From assembly GCF_030936135.1 (NCBI RefSeq), contig NC_082620.1, positions 1,736,001-1,800,000 of the forward strand: a stretch of DNA of 64,000 bases. The letters are read 5' to 3'. Shown in pieces: positions 41,201 through 54,284 of the stretch (the first letter of the stretch is position 1; each line of letters starts with the position of its first letter). The notes under the pieces are model-generated. The model saw only the letters and a program-made list of their open reading frames with translations, had not been told where the DNA came from and made no database searches. Made by a program: the position numbers and the translations under genes. Source of the stretch: Gavia stellata (taxonomy: Eukaryota > Chordata > Aves > Gaviiformes > Gaviidae).

Positions 41201-44200
41201 CCACCATACGGCAGCTCTTGGCCACGTTCACGGCCGTCAGCATGTTGTCTCCTAGCAGAAAGGGGTGGCGGGGCTGAGTAACTGCGAAGCGGCGTTTGCC
41301 GGCTGGGTCTCGCAGGGCTGCAAGCCAAGAGCGGCTCAAACCTGCCGCGTCCCCTCTCCCAGCCACCGCAACCACGTCGGGGGTCCCTTTGCTTTGCTGT
41401 GTTTTGGGGGAGAGCTCCAAAAACCTCCTTTCTGCCCTACCCCAAAGAAAGGCAAGCAGCTTCAAACGCCGGCAGCGCTGCTTGCCTTGCTGCAAAACAC
41501 CCGAAGGCGACTCCTGCGTCCCCTCCCGTTAGCTGTGCAATTTGGGGGGCTCGTGAGATATCGACGTTTATGTGATCGGCGGTGAAACCGTGAGCGGTTT
41601 TGCTCTGCATCCATGAAAAAGCAGCCGGCACCCTTCCACACTCAGCCTGCCGCGAGCCCACCGGCAAGGCAATGCAAGCAAGGAGCAGGGATGCACAAAA
41701 CCAGGGTCCGGGAGTCCTCGCCGTGCTTCAGGCCACCGGATTCTGGTGGAGAAACCCTTCACGCCTTGCACAACGTCAAGCGTTGGCCGCGTCCCATCTC
41801 TCCCCCGAGCCCGGCGTCCCTGTTCCCCTCCGCGGGGTCACCTGTCACCATGACGGGGCGGATGTTGGCGTTCCTCAGGAGGTGAATGACGGGCGCAGAC
41901 TCTGGCTTGAGGACGTTTTTCATGACGAGGAACCCCAGGAAGGTCAGGCTGCTCTCGGCGGAGTCCCTGGTGGGATACAACGAGCCGGTCAACACCGTCT
42001 TCAACAGGAGGCAGAGAGGGTGAATTGGTATAAACGGCTAAAAATCCATCAGGGGGGCAGCCAGCAATTGCTTTAGTGTGGGTTAGGGTTTAATTCCTTG
42101 CAGGCTGCAGGGCAGCAAAGCATCCCACGCCACGGTTGGAGCGAACAAAGATCTAAACGGAGGGGAAAAAAAAAGTTGTTGGGACCAACCTCGGGAGCTG
42201 CAGGGCCTCCTCGAAGGTCGTCACCGTGCTCAGGGGTTTGCAAGCCAGACCCAAGACTCGGAAACCATCCGTGGTGTAGTATCGCAGCATCTGGGAGAAA
42301 TCCACGGGCACTGCCAGCCGCGAGGAGAAAAGCAAGGTCAAAATAGTTCCTGAATGCACCCAGGCTGTGCAGAGCCCGCGAGGGGAGCCGGGGCTGGAGC
42401 TCCCAAAGGACTGAAGGGCTTTGGATGCTCATCCAGACTCCCACCCCCTTCCCTGTCTTCCAGCTCCTATTTTCTTCTCCCCACGTAACTGGAGCTATTC
42501 CGAAGCCCTGTGCCTTAGGAACTGCCCCACAGCATCACCGAGGATAACCTCCCGTGGGGATGAGCTGCAGGGATGCAGTCGGATGACAGAGCAGCAGGAC
42601 CGGCCGCTTCCCAGCTGGGGAGTGACAGCAAAGCACCGTCCCCCGGCACGTACCGGTTTCTTTCCTGCAAAGGCTGGCGACCGTCTCCGGCGCGCCTTTG
42701 CTGTAGACGTGGGCTGAGACTTCGCCGGGCAACTTCACCAGGACGCTCATCCTCTGCAAGGAGGAGGAGAAGGGGAAACGGCGGAGGATCCCCACGGGCG
42801 ACTGGTGCTTCTGCGGAGGAGAGGGAGCGGGTGTCAGGGCCAGGCAGGAACTTCTCCGGGAGGTACAGCCTCTCCTGTGTGAAGCACAACCACCCTTCGG
42901 GGGTACAGACCCAGTGACTTGGGGAACACGAGCCACTCCGGTCCCCAGGACCTACCCTGTCTCGCGGCTGTTCTTCCTCGGGGGGCGGTTTCATCACAGC
43001 CAAGACCTTCGTCCCAAACTGCTGGCAGGCGGGCAGCTCACCTTCCTCCTCCTCCATCATCTCCAGGCGCTGAAACCGAGGCAGATGCCGAGATGGCAAA
43101 GCCCTGCCTTGCAAGCCCCAAGCCCCATCCACCCCACGGATGGTTTTAAATCCCCCCCTCCCCTGGCAGAGCGAGATGCGCACCGCCTCCCTCTTTATAG
43201 ATACGCAATTTCCCCCACTGCTCCTCTTACCCAACCGGTGGACTCCATCATCTTGAGGTCCACGGGGTCCCCGATGGGCTGCGCCCGCAGCAGCGAGACA
43301 GTGTGGCAGGCGGCCAGGGAGTAGAGCAAGGGACCGGCGGGCAGGCGGCGGGGCTCGTGGACGATGGGCATGAAGTGGTTGTTCTCCAGCGGGACCACCC
43401 CCCAGACATCCAGACCTTCCTCCGTCAGGGTTCCCGTCTGCGGGGAGAGCGTGGTGGGTCCAGGCAAGCCCCCGCCGAGCTGGAAACCGCGGTCCCACGG
43501 CGCTGCCCGAGACTCACCTTGTCGAAGCAAACCAGGCGGATCTTCCCGCAGAGGTTGATGCGGGGAGGGCTGATGCAGAAGATGCCCTGTTTCTTCAGCC
43601 TGTTCTGGGCGTAGATGGTGCCCACCGTCATCGCCGCCGGGAGAGCCGGGGGCACGATGACGGTGACGAGGTCGAGGGCACGGATGATGATTTGCCCCAC
43701 GGGGACCTGGCAGGCAAGAGGAGGGAGAGGGGTGGGCATCCTGATGGCCCTCACCCAGCTCCACCCGCATCGGCTGACGGTCCCAGCGCCATCCTGGATT
43801 CACCAGCTCCGGGAACCCTACCTGGTTTTTAACCAAGATGAGGATGCTGTACAGCGTGCCGATAAAAGCTGTGCGGGAGGGAGAACGGGCTCGGTTAAAA
43901 AGCAAAGCGGATGAAGGGTGGGTTCAATCATTTAAGAGGAGTTTGGCTGCTCCTGGCTGTGCCTCCACGCTCAGACGTACCCAGGACGGCAAGAAACAGG
44001 ACGAACTTCACAGCATCCTCGTAGAACTTGAAGCACACGGGTTTGGGGTAGAGGATGGAGCTGATGAGATCCCCTTTGGCCGTGCAAAACCCTGCGGGAG
44101 AGGGACAGAAGGTAAGCGCATGCAAAGACACCGCTCCGAAGGACGCGGCTTAATCCTGGTTTTCCCCTCAATCCATCACCTGTGCGGGTCACCACAGCCA

Positions 44201-47200
44201 GCACTTCTCTGCCCACGTAGGACTTGGCTTGGATGACGTGCGTCCCGCAGAACAAGGTGTGCCGCCTGTGCTCCTCGGGGGAATAGACGGTGCCGGCTGC
44301 TTGGCTGCCGGCCGGGAGAGGGGTTTTCATCACCGGCACGCTCTCCCCTGCGGTGAGGAACATCACGGAGGGAGGTTTATCACCCCGAGGGGTCAGGATC
44401 CAATCAGCCTGGATGGGAAGGGGTTGCCGTAGGGCCACCGAGATACGAGGCTCGTCCTCTCCTGCAAAATCCCCAGCGAAAGCCGGGGCGGCGGAGGCGT
44501 GCAGCCCACCGGGTGCCGGGGCTCTCACCCGTCAGCATGCTCTCGTTGACCATGCACTCGCCCGTCAGCAGCACGGCGTCGCAGGGGACCAGCATCCCGT
44601 CCGCGGGGAGGCTGATGCAATCGCCCGGCACCAGGTCTGCGGAGCTCACCACCGTCTCCTCTGGAAAAAAGCGCGGCCACGCTCAGACATGTCATCCCGG
44701 CACCGTCCCGAATGGCTTCCTGCCTGGAGACCTCGCTCGTGGCGGGCATCGCGCTCACCTCCGCCGGGGCGACGGACTCGGACGCCGACTGACATCTTGG
44801 CCATGTTTTGCAGCGTGGCGCTTTGCTGCAAGGGAGGGAGCAGTCAGCAGCCACCCGAGGGAAGGAGAAGCGGCTCAAAAAGCACAGCAAAGTGCCCGTA
44901 AAACAGGTCTCAAAGGCTCAGGACCACGGACGAAGGACAAGGAAACCAGCCCCACCGTTGGAGCATGGGTTGTGCTCACCCAGCTGGGCTCAGAGGGCGT
45001 TCAACATCAGCACAGAGGTCAAAACAGCATCAGAAAACGGGCTACTCCACTAGAGCTGCTTGTCCCAAATAAGCCCACCACCAACCTTCCTTGTCTCGTA
45101 GAGGGACAGCCCTAAGGAGATGGTGGAGATGAGGAAGATGCAGGCAGCGTAGTAGTAATAGGCGTCGCAGACCCACAGCACGATGCTGAACACTTGGAAG
45201 ATGTAGAAGGGATTGAGCACCTGGAAGGGAACGAGGAGAGAGAGCAGGTTTTGAGGGGGAGAGCATCCTCCAGCCCATAATGAGACCTCCGGGCTCCCTG
45301 AGGAACAACCGCTTGTGCAGAGGAGGAGCTGGCCCTTCCCTGGGGCTGGCGCTGGACTAGCTGACTTCTCACAAACCCTCCGTCCTCCCCGGCTTTGCTT
45401 ACGGTCGGTACTCCTGAGGATGCTCAGCCACCTCTGCAACTCTCTGGGGATGCTCCTGTCTGAGCTAAGAGGCAAGGACGGGTCCCCGCCACAGCTCTGC
45501 CTTCTCTGATCTCTGCCCAAGCTGCTTCTCCCGAGGTCCTCTCCTCCCCACCAGCGAGGAAGGGCCCGCAAAGCGCTTGCGGCAAGGGACACGGAGCAGG
45601 GGAAGGATCTGCCCTGGGACAACTTGGTCTTTTCGAAGCGCGGCCTGTAGATGCACACCTCCTCCACCAACAGCCTGGCGTAGGACTTGACTGGCACCTC
45701 GATGAGGTTCGGTCCGTAGATCTTCCTTCTGCAAAGCGGAGGGAAAAAGCAAGGGGGAAGCAAATACACGCTAGGGAAAAGCTGTATTTCCAACTCGAGG
45801 GACCCTCACGCTGGCCCAGACCTCCACGGGACAACGGTTAGGTGGAGAAGCCAAGCCAGGGCAATCCAGCGCACCCGGCGATTCTCCGCTTTGAGGTCTG
45901 GGTGCCAGAAAAACCCCATGCTCCAGAATTTGCTGGCCCCTGGAAAAAGCCTCATCCGCGCTCCCTGGGCGTCCTGGGAAAGCTGCAAGATCCCTACCTG
46001 GTGTTGTGGTCTTGCTGGTGGAGCCCAGCCTGGGAGAGGTGGAGATCTGCGCAGGTCCAGCCTTCATCCAAGATGCTGGCAAGCCCGAGGGGAAAGAAGA
46101 ACGGAGAAACGGAGTCAAAAATCAGCAGGAGCCTGGCCCGGCAGAACAAACACCACGTCCAAGTCCTTGGTGACAAAAAAACCCCCCACCCCACCCCTTT
46201 GGGAAAGGGAGAGCATCTTGTTCCTCGGCATCCGCCGCAGCTCGCGGGAGCCAAGGAGCGGGAACAAAAGGGGCACAGTTCGGAGAGCCGCGAGCGGCAC
46301 AGGGCGGTGGGGACCATCCAGCACGAGGCAGCTGCCAAACTACATCGCCGGGTTTCCTCTGCCCGCAAAGACGGGCAACATCAACAACTTGGGAGGAAGA
46401 GGCAGCGCGGCTTTTCCCCACCCAGCGCCCCCGGGGACGGTCTTCGAAGGCTTTGCAGTGCGGAGAAAAGCTCCAGCGCGGTTATGTGACTTCCAGAGGG
46501 TCAGGACCGTTTTTGGGGGGGGCTGAGGAGAGCAGCAGAGAGATGCAGAGGGGATTGCTGTGGCAGAGGGGACTGAGAAATACCTGACTTTGCAGTACGC
46601 CTGCCGCCGTTCGATCCAGATGTAGCGCATGCCCTCGAAGAGATAGTACCGCAAGACGTTCTTCTGAGCGGAGCAGGAGGGAAAAAAGAAGGTGTTAGCG
46701 GTGCACGAGGGCAGCCCACGCCAAGGGAGAGGATTTACGGGGCGGAGGTGGGAAGGGTCGCTGGCGTTACCTCTTCCTTCTCATGGAGCCGGATGGTGTC
46801 CCGGCTCTCCTCCTCATCCGACACGCCGATGGCGATGCTGGTTCTCCGGTCCTCCAGCCTGGCCCCGGGGTGATGCTCCAGGCTGCAAAACCAAGCGTCA
46901 GACCCTCCTCGCCCGCCAGCATCGCTGCAAATGTCCCCCCCTCCCTCGAAGCCAAAAGCACAGGCGAGCCCCTGCGCGCCGGCACGGCCGCGGGGATACG
47001 AGCCCGGCTCACCTGCCCTCGCCCAGCGCCTCCGTGCGCACGCGGGTGGTGAAGCACTGTCCGAATCGGTCCTGCAACACAAGCACGGGTCTGAGCAGAG
47101 GGAAGTGGGGAGCTCCCCGCGTGTGCCCCCCGCTCCTTCAAACGGGGACAGTGCTGCAGGCAGGCAGGGAGTCCCGGGCCACCCCTCCCAGATGACGGCT

Positions 47201-50200
47201 GGGTTCCAGGGAGAATAAAGAGAAATGCAAAGCCAGGCTGGCTGCTACGGAAGGGGAAAGCGCAGAAGTATTTCAGGAATAATAATTATTCCTGGAATAA
47301 TTTAGCTCCGGGGTAGCGCGCTGCTTGATGAAAGGAGATGTCAAACACAGTTAGGTAGGGGAGGGTGACAAGCAGCAAGGAACATGCCCAGGGCCCTCCT
47401 GGGAAGGCGGTGGCAGAGCCCAACCCCAGACCCCCGGGGACTTACCCTGATGATGACCCAGTCGGCCTGGCCGAGGGCGCAGGGCTTGCACTTCGCCTGC
47501 ACCTCCAGGCTCGGCTTCCAGTGGAAGAGGACGAGGAGCAGCCCTGCCGTCAGCACGGAGCACGCGTGGCACAGGGCCACCCGCCACGTCTTGGTCTGGT
47601 AGCCCGTGACCTCCTGGAAGAAAGGAGGTTGCCTTTACGGTGATGCTTATTCATAAAATAAACTGAAATTATAATTATCCAGCATCTAAATCCTAAATCG
47701 ATAAAAGCCCTCGGCCTCCTGCCGTGATTTAACACCAGGCAGGTGACAACCAAGTAGCTTTGGGGCTGGAAAACCACCGTCTCGTGCCGGTGTTGCGGAC
47801 AGCACATGGTTTTTGTGCCAGCACGGCCCCGGCGTGCCTCCCTCCCCGCAGCGAAACCCTCGGACCTACCATGCGGGATTTATCGGCGTCTCGCTGCAGC
47901 GTCCCGTAGCCCGGCCGCTGGTTCCCCAGCAGCCTGCTGCTGTCTGCAAAGCCGAAGAACAGGGGGGAAAAAAAATAAGGGGGAGCTGATCCGAGGGGTT
48001 ACTTAGGAGATGCCACGGTGATGGGCTCCCGGCTGCAGCGATGGCATCCCCGGATCAGTCCCAGAAGGTGGCTGGACTCGGTGTTGCCTCTGCCATCCGC
48101 CTCGGCTCCTGGCAGAGCTGCTCAGGGCCACCTCCACCGCGCAGGGGGACGCCGCGGGCACGGGGCACCCCAGCGCTGGCCGGTCACCCTCCCGCGGCAC
48201 GTGACGGTCAGGCGACCGATGCCAAAGGAGCCCGGGGAGAAAAGCTGGCACAAAACCAGCGGCTTAGCGGCCGGGGGAAGGGAGCAGGGCTGGTGCAGAG
48301 CCAGGTCAAGCGCAAGGAGAGCTCTCCCAGCCACTTCTCATTCGTGTTCGCTCCTTGCGTTTCCCCCTGCACGGAGGACGCGGCCACAAAATTTGCTTTT
48401 TCCAGTTTTAACGGTGCCCGGAGAGGCTCAGCGCCTCCGATTCCCACTGGTCTCCGCTGCACCCCGATGCCCAACCTGGAAGATGGGGATCGCCGGAGGC
48501 ATCACCGTAATCATCCCAGGTGGGATTTTAATCGTTGCCCTCCGTCCCGTGAAGTTGAACCCACTTATCCCCTAAATCCACTCCGGATTACAAGTCGCGG
48601 CGTCCCAACGCCAGGATCTTAAAGCAGCGGCGGGGACATAACACGTGGCGCAAACACAAACCCAGGAGCTAGTTCCCACCCTTGGAACCGGCAAATAATT
48701 TCCTGGCTGGGTCGGGTTCAGGTTTCCAGGGCACTCAGACCGGCTTAACGATTTAGACGCCGGGCGGGAGCCCGTGCGCCCGTCCTCCGCCGGAAAAGCC
48801 ACCCTGACCAGATTCCTGCCGCTCCCCAGTCCGACCCCAAAGCCCATCTGCAGGTGACAAAAGCAATTAATTAAAACCATCCCCTGGTTTTGATGATCAC
48901 CAGGGTCGGGGTCTCCGTCTCGCCAAGTGACCCAGTGGGTACCCAGCTCCCAAAATGCAGCCGGTGCTGCTCCAACGGGTAAGTTTTGGGTTGAAGAAGG
49001 GGGGGGACGAGCCCAGGGGATGGTTTACTAAAATAAAAGCATTCCCAGGAGCCAAAACGAATGGCTGCAAAGCTTGCCAAGGGCTCGCAAGGAGGGGAGA
49101 CGTCGGATCTCCCCGCTACCGGCGTCAAACTCCGCAAAAAGCCTCGATTCCAGCTTAAACGCGGCCGGGAGCGGGAGGGCGAGGAGGAGCGCGTGCAGCC
49201 CTTCAAAGGAGCGGAACAAAGGAGAGGGCAAAGGGGTGCCTGGCACAAAGGCTTTTCCCCAGCGCTGTCCGCAGGGTTTGCAGGAGGGGGAAGTATCGAA
49301 ACGACCTGAAAACAACCCAATTCGCCTTCTGCGCCTCCCCGAACCAGGCTGGGTAGCCAGAAGCACAGCCCACCCCTCCGCCTGCGCTCCGCTGTTAGCA
49401 ACGACAAAATTATGACGACTTTCTCGATCCTATAAACAGCGAATCTTTCGGAGGAGCGCACGAGCATGGCCGCAACCGGCTCCGTCTCGTGGAGCTACGG
49501 CTCTTGCGCAACCCCAGCCCCGTCCCCGTGGGTTTTCTCACCTCCCGCTCCCATTCCGGCTGCTCCCCAAAACACGGCGAGCGAGAACGAGCTCTCGCCT
49601 TGACTCACCGCGCCTTACCCCGCCGGTTGCGCAAGCGGAGCCGTCGCCGGTTGGGATGGGATCGGTACAGCCGTCATCACCTGTCCGACAGCGGACGCGT
49701 CCGGGAAGCATCCGGCGCCGACGGAGGGGAGGGCAGAGTGCCGCGAAGCTGCGCTACCAGTTTGAATAGCAGGCGCAGCGGCCACACCTCATCGGCAAAC
49801 ACGGCGCAGGGGCACCCGGCCATCCCTCCGGCTCCCGACGTAGCGGGGTTTTACCCCCGAGCTCATCCAGAGAGCCCTGGGAAGAGATTTGCTTCTCTCT
49901 CTGCTGCTAAAGGGTGATTATAGGGGGGATCACAGCCAGGAGCGGCTGCAAACTCGGGGACGGGTCAGCGAAGCACCAGCCCGGCTTGTAAAGGGAAGAG
50001 GGGAGCCACAATTCCCCGCTGACGGCGGGTTTGCACGGCCAAAACACTGCTTGAAGTCCTCGCAGCTGCCTGGCTCCGAGAGGAGCTCGTGCCCTGTCTT
50101 GCACCTTTCAGAGAACCACCACGTGCCCCTGCTGCTGAGGTTTGGGGGAAAACTGGGGAGAAAGGTTCTCGGGACACCCTGGCATCGAGCGCGTGTCCTA

Positions 50201-53200
50201 GCAGGAGAGGACGTACCCCCCGACATCGGAAAGCGGAGCTGGAAACCTCGAGCCCATGTGTCTCGTGGCACCGAACACCCCTCCGCAGAGCAGCCCCAGC
50301 CCCGGCTGGGGACCGTTTGCGAACGCCAGCACCAGCCCGTGCCCCGAGATTTTGTCCCGAGACGCAGCCCTTCTCCCCAGCAGCACGCACACCCCGACAG
50401 CGGACGCGTCCTGGTCCCAGAGACCTTCTCCACCAGCTCCCTTTGCAGCCACAGCCCTTTTACAAGCACCTTTCTCGAAGCAAACAAACCCCAAAGGGAC
50501 TTTTAGATCTCTCTCCACTCTCATGGTCCCCACTGGATGCTCAAGGCTTCCCGAGCAGTGTTCTCCATCCATGCATCCATCCATGCATCCATCCATGCAT
50601 CCATCCATGCATCCATCCGTGCAGGCTAGAGGTTGCACGCAAGAAGAGGAAGGTCCACCCAGGGAGGTTACTGCTCCAGCCAGCGAGGTCTCGGGCTGTT
50701 TGGTCGATGATGGGGCTGGGAAGGTCAATCCCAGCCCTTGGAGATGGGGAAATGGAAAATCAGGACGAGGCAAAAGGAAGGAAGGAGGGATAAAGAAAGG
50801 AAAATGGCGCCTGGGTCACACAGGACAAGATTTAAGTCATGAGGATCTTTCAGAACAACCTTCAGGCTCTAGTTTGGGATGGGAGATGTCCCGGCCGGCT
50901 GCAAGCCCAGACCCAGCGCGGGATCGAGATGAGATGGCGTCGATTCTCCTGCCCTTTCCACCGAGCCAATATAAACTCGTCTGCGTGAGCCAGCCGGAGG
51001 GAAACACGCCGCCCTGCCCGCCACGCAGCCGGAGCAAACGTGTTTTACCAGGCGGTCTGGTCCTACCCAGCCCTGGCAGCATCCGCCGGGAGAGCGCAGC
51101 CGGAAAAACGCCCCAAGGCTGGAAGAAACAAAAGGACAAGACCGGCTCGATACAAGGTGGGGACGTGGAAGATGGGGATTCAGGCTCTGTTGTTGCTGGT
51201 AACCCCGGGGGAATCGCTCTCATGCATCAAACCCTTGAGATGGGCGAGAAAATAAAGTCCCAGTAGGTGAGGCGCCCTCCCAGTAGCCCTGTCCACCTCA
51301 AACTGGTTTCCATTTGGATTTATAGGGAAGGGTTGGCGGCGGGGAGGAAGCCGGCAGCACGGCCAGCGTTTGCTTCGCCACGTGCTGACGACAGCGGCTG
51401 AGGCAACGGCGGTCAAACCCTTCCGGCAAGACAGGTCTCTCCCCCACCCCGGGCAGGCATCGCTCTGACCTCTCCCGCACCCGATTTTGCAAGACCTCGC
51501 CGTACGCCAAAACCACCTGCCAAGCTGGAGAAAGCGCCCGGTGGCTTCAGGGAGCATCCTCGCTTGGGCAACCACCGGCGAGGGGGGGAAAAAAGGGTTC
51601 TTTATATCCAAACCCTGTATTTTCCCCAAATTCTGGTTAAATGAAGGGCTCCTACCTCCCTTAGGGAGAGAGGGGCCATGCTCCTCCCAGCCCATCATCC
51701 CCGTTTTGGTGTGTTAAGTCAGGATTAGAGCATCTCCTGCCTCTCAAATCAGCCTCCCAGGCCCGCAGCATTAAACCTAGGTACCCTTAAATTAAGAAGC
51801 GCAGGGGAAAAAAGGGGTGAGGTTTAACCCCCGAGTGCTGCTACGCTGCTAATCCAGAGCAAAAGACGGGCGAAGGGGATCTGAGGGGCTGTGAGAGGGG
51901 TCAGCACGGCGGCAGCGGCCACGGTGGCAGCAGCAGAGCCGGGCAAGTCCCGTGGCGCTGAGCCCGGGCACCCAAAGAGCCCTCCAACGAACGGGTGGCT
52001 GGCCACGGTGCCGTCACACTCCTCCCTTTCCTGCCACAAAGCTCTTCCTCTCTCGCCCCCGTGTCGCCTTCAAGCAACTCCTCCGCACCGCCTGGGGCAA
52101 ATTCGAAAGGAAACGGGCAAAGGTTGCACGGGCTGCGCCGCTTCCGTATGCCACGGAATGAAAAAACGCTGCCGACGCGAGGGATGCAGGGCACCTCAGA
52201 TGCTTTCTCCAGCACGATGTCGCATTTCTCAGCCTCCTCTGAACGCCTGGGATGCCTTTTTCCCCCTGCCAGCCTCAACCCTGCGAAGGATCTTCCGGCT
52301 TTAAGGCCACGCTGCGGTCGGCAGCGATGCCAACTCAAGGCTCGCTTACCCGACGTCGCGTTACATCCTTTCCCGGCGCAAGAAAACTCCGGGATTGCTC
52401 CGCTTATGGGGTCAGGAAGGCAACGTGGTCCTTCGCAACCTTAAAATCCACCCCCATCTCCACGATGCCGATTAAAGACGCTGCAAAGGGATGCTTCGCT
52501 CCAGCTGCGGACCCCGACGAGCTCGGAGCCTCCCTGAATGCTGAGTGGGAGCAACCCGCTTGCGGGGAAGCGGCCCCCGGCGGGCTGCAGGGATTCAGCC
52601 GTGGGGTTCGGTGGTCTCGGAGCATCCCAAAGCGACGCCTGGGTTTCGTTTCCCCACATCTTGCATGGATTAATCCGTGGCACGCCTTAGCGCAGAGTCC
52701 CGTGCGCCGATGTCGGCAGGAGCGGGGCCGAGAGCTCACGTCCCGACGGGGACGCAAAGCAGAACAGTTCTGCAGTAACGAAGCACCGAGTAAAGGCTGC
52801 AACGTCCCGTGACAGCAAAAGCAGAGACCCGCTCAGCCGCAGCCTCGCAGCGCCTTTTCCAGACCCGCAGCACCCCAGGGTGGGCAGGGGTGCTGCGGGA
52901 CATCGCCGCGCTCCCCGCTCCGCTCTGCCACCCCACCAAATCTGCGATGCCAGGGAGGGGGCTGCACCCCGCTTTGCACCGGGCCCTGCTCCTCCTTTTG
53001 CAAACCTTGCTGGAGAGGAAAGCAAAAAAAAATAAAGCAAGCAAGCAAAAATAAAGCGAAGCTGCCCTCCCCTTCCTGCACAACCCATCGCACAGGCACG
53101 GCTGGGAGGGGGATGAGCGCAACCCACGGGGGCCACGCACGATGCAACCCCCGGGGGGGCCCCGCACGATGCAACCGGGGGGATGTGCACGATGTAACCC

Positions 53201-54136
53201 CCGGTGGGGCCATGCACGATGCAACCGGGGGGGTCACGCACGATGCAACCCCCGGGGGGGTCACGCACGACGCAACCGGGGGGATGTGCACGATGTAACC
53301 CCCGGTGCGGCCATGCACGATGCAACCGGGGGGTCACGCACGATGCAACCCCCGGGGGGGCCACGCACGATGCAACCCCCCGTGGGGCCCCGCACGATGC
53401 ACCGTGGGGATGTGCACGATGCAACCCCCGGTGGGGCCACGCACGATACAACCGGGGGGTCACGCACGATGCAACCCCCCGTGGGGCCCCGCACGATGCA
53501 ACCCCGGGGGGGTCACGCACGATGCAACCGTGGGGATGTGCACGATGTAACCCCCGGGGGGGTCACGCACGATGCAACCCCGGGGGGGTCACGCACGATG
53601 CAACCGTGGGGATGTGCACGATGTAACCCCCGGGGGGGTCACGCACGATGCAACCGTGGGGATGTGCACGATGTAACCCCCGGGGGGGTCACGCACGATG
53701 CAACCGTGGGGATGTGCACGATGCAACCCCCCGTGGGGATGTGCACGATGTAACCCCGGGGGGGTCACGCACGATGCAACCGTGGGGATGTGCACGATGC
53801 AACCCCCGGGGGGGTCACGCACGATGCAACCCCCGGGGGGGCCACACACGATGCAACCCCCGGGGGGACGTGCACGATGTAACCCCCGGGGGTCCACGCA
53901 CGATGCAACCCACCGTGGGGCCCCGCACGATGCAACCCCCCGTGGGGATGTGCACGATGCAACCGTGGGGCCCCGCACGTTGCAACACCCCCCGCGTGGG
54001 CCCCGCACAATGCAACCGTGGGGCCCCGCACGCAGCGTAAAGCCCGCAGCAGCCCGATGCAAGCCCGGGGGGGCCGTGCACACCGCCCTTCCCCCCCCCC
54101 CCCCCCCCACGCGTGGGCCCCCTGACCTGAGCTCAT
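38261..54136 (-). CDS. ATP13A2: Cation-transporting P5B-type ATPase 13A2, complete, 29 exons
   Basis: A late-endosome/lysosome P5B ATPase that exports polyamines such as spermine to the cytosol using ATP; loss in humans causes Kufor-Rakeb parkinsonism. The spliced CDS is 3546 nt, 1181 aa (human 1180), with the same exon number as human. Visible motifs: actuator TGES 328-331; P5B signature PPALP 456-460 in TM4; phosphorylated Asp499 in DKTGT 499-503, split between two exons at 43518/43437; nucleotide-binding KGAPE 645-649; MVTGD 739-743; hinge GDGANDC 866-872. Hydrophobic segments occur near 30-75 (the N-terminal membrane-inserted hairpin), in exons at 45220 and 43868, and six more in the exons at 39716-38620. 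The C-terminus is [11 protein letters not shown]. No broken exon or missing catalytic residue is seen, so the gene should be functional. It lies head-to-tail between SDHB and MFAP2. Confidence 0.98.
47944..53110 (-). other. ATP13A2: ATP13A2 intron 1, proximal part, no gene seen
   Basis: About 5.2 kb of single-copy, moderately GC-rich sequence. I find no exon with support, only a short (CATCCATG)n-type tract at about 50570-50622. The apparent open frames of 150-330 codons here lack homology or splice context. Confidence 0.6.
50570..50622. repeat. CATCCATG/CATC microsatellite
   Basis: Twelve-bp CATCCATCCATG units, about four copies, inside ATP13A2 intron 1. Confidence 0.85.
53110..54030. repeat. 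About 33-36-bp GCACGATGCAACCCCCGGGGGGG minisatellite
   Basis: About 26 units combine CACGATG(C/T)AACC, a C5G5-8 palindromic block and GTCACG/GTGGGGATGT spacers. The array begins about 100 bp inside ATP13A2 intron 1, immediately downstream of exon 1. The CCCCCGGGGGGG blocks are self-complementary and CpG-rich. A poly-C run of 20 bases follows at 54089-54108. Confidence 0.93.
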
Positions 54137-54260
54137 GGCGGGCGGTCACGCGCGGACCGGGGTGCGGGCGCCCCGGGGCCGGAGCCCCGCGCGCACCCAG
54201 CTCCGCGGCGCGCGGCGGAAGGGCGGCGCGCGGGGGCTGCTGGGAGTTGTAGTCCTTTAC
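54127..54260 (-). promoter_or_regulatory. ATP13A2: ATP13A2 CpG-rich promoter and 5'UTR
   Basis: About 130 bp of very CpG-dense unique sequence between two minisatellites, containing the ATP13A2 start codon in good Kozak context (CCCGCCATGA). No TATA box is visible, as expected for a housekeeping lysosomal gene. The transcription start is inferred to lie near 54230-54260. Confidence 0.7.
54236..54255 (-). promoter_or_regulatory. ATP13A2: ZNF143/THAP11-type ACTACAACTCCCAGCAG motif
   Basis: On the minus strand the sequence reads GGACTACAACTCCCAGCAG, a close match to the ACTACAnnTCCCAGnA element bound by ZNF143 (Staf) and THAP11/HCFC1 at many vertebrate promoters. It sits about 100-120 bp upstream of the ATP13A2 start codon, which supports the placement of exon 1. 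Confidence 0.75.
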
Positions 54261-54284
54261 CCCCCCCCCCCCCAAAAACAAGGC

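Larger units (their letters stand above)
38261..54136 (-). other. ATP13A2: ATP13A2 exon map
   Basis: Coding segments 5' to 3' on the minus strand: 54136-54127, 47943-47870, 47613-47446, 47071-47013, 46882-46771, 46663-46584, 46075-45998, 45728-45659, 45220-45086, 44825-44759, 44660-44529, 44347-44180, 44091-43981, 43868-43822, 43706-43518, 43437-43231, 43069-42956, 42810-42654, 42310-42190, 41966-41842, 41251-41091, 40647-40537, 40303-40224, 40004-39852, 39716-39620, 39485-39262, 39027-38876, 38792-38620, 38431-38261. All junctions are GT-AG and the phases are consistent. Exon 1 contributes only MSS plus one base. It was placed because ATG-AGC-TCA-G followed by GTCAGG at the CpG-rich promoter joins exon 2 to give MSSDSSRLLG, like human MSADSSPLVG. 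Confidence 0.9.

Noticed and set aside
49467-49750. CpG-rich stretch as the ATP13A2 promoter
   Set aside because: Considered first because it precedes exon 2, but no suitable first coding exon ends there. The ATG-AGC-TCA-G/GTCAGG exon at 54127-54136 with a ZNF143-type motif fits better.
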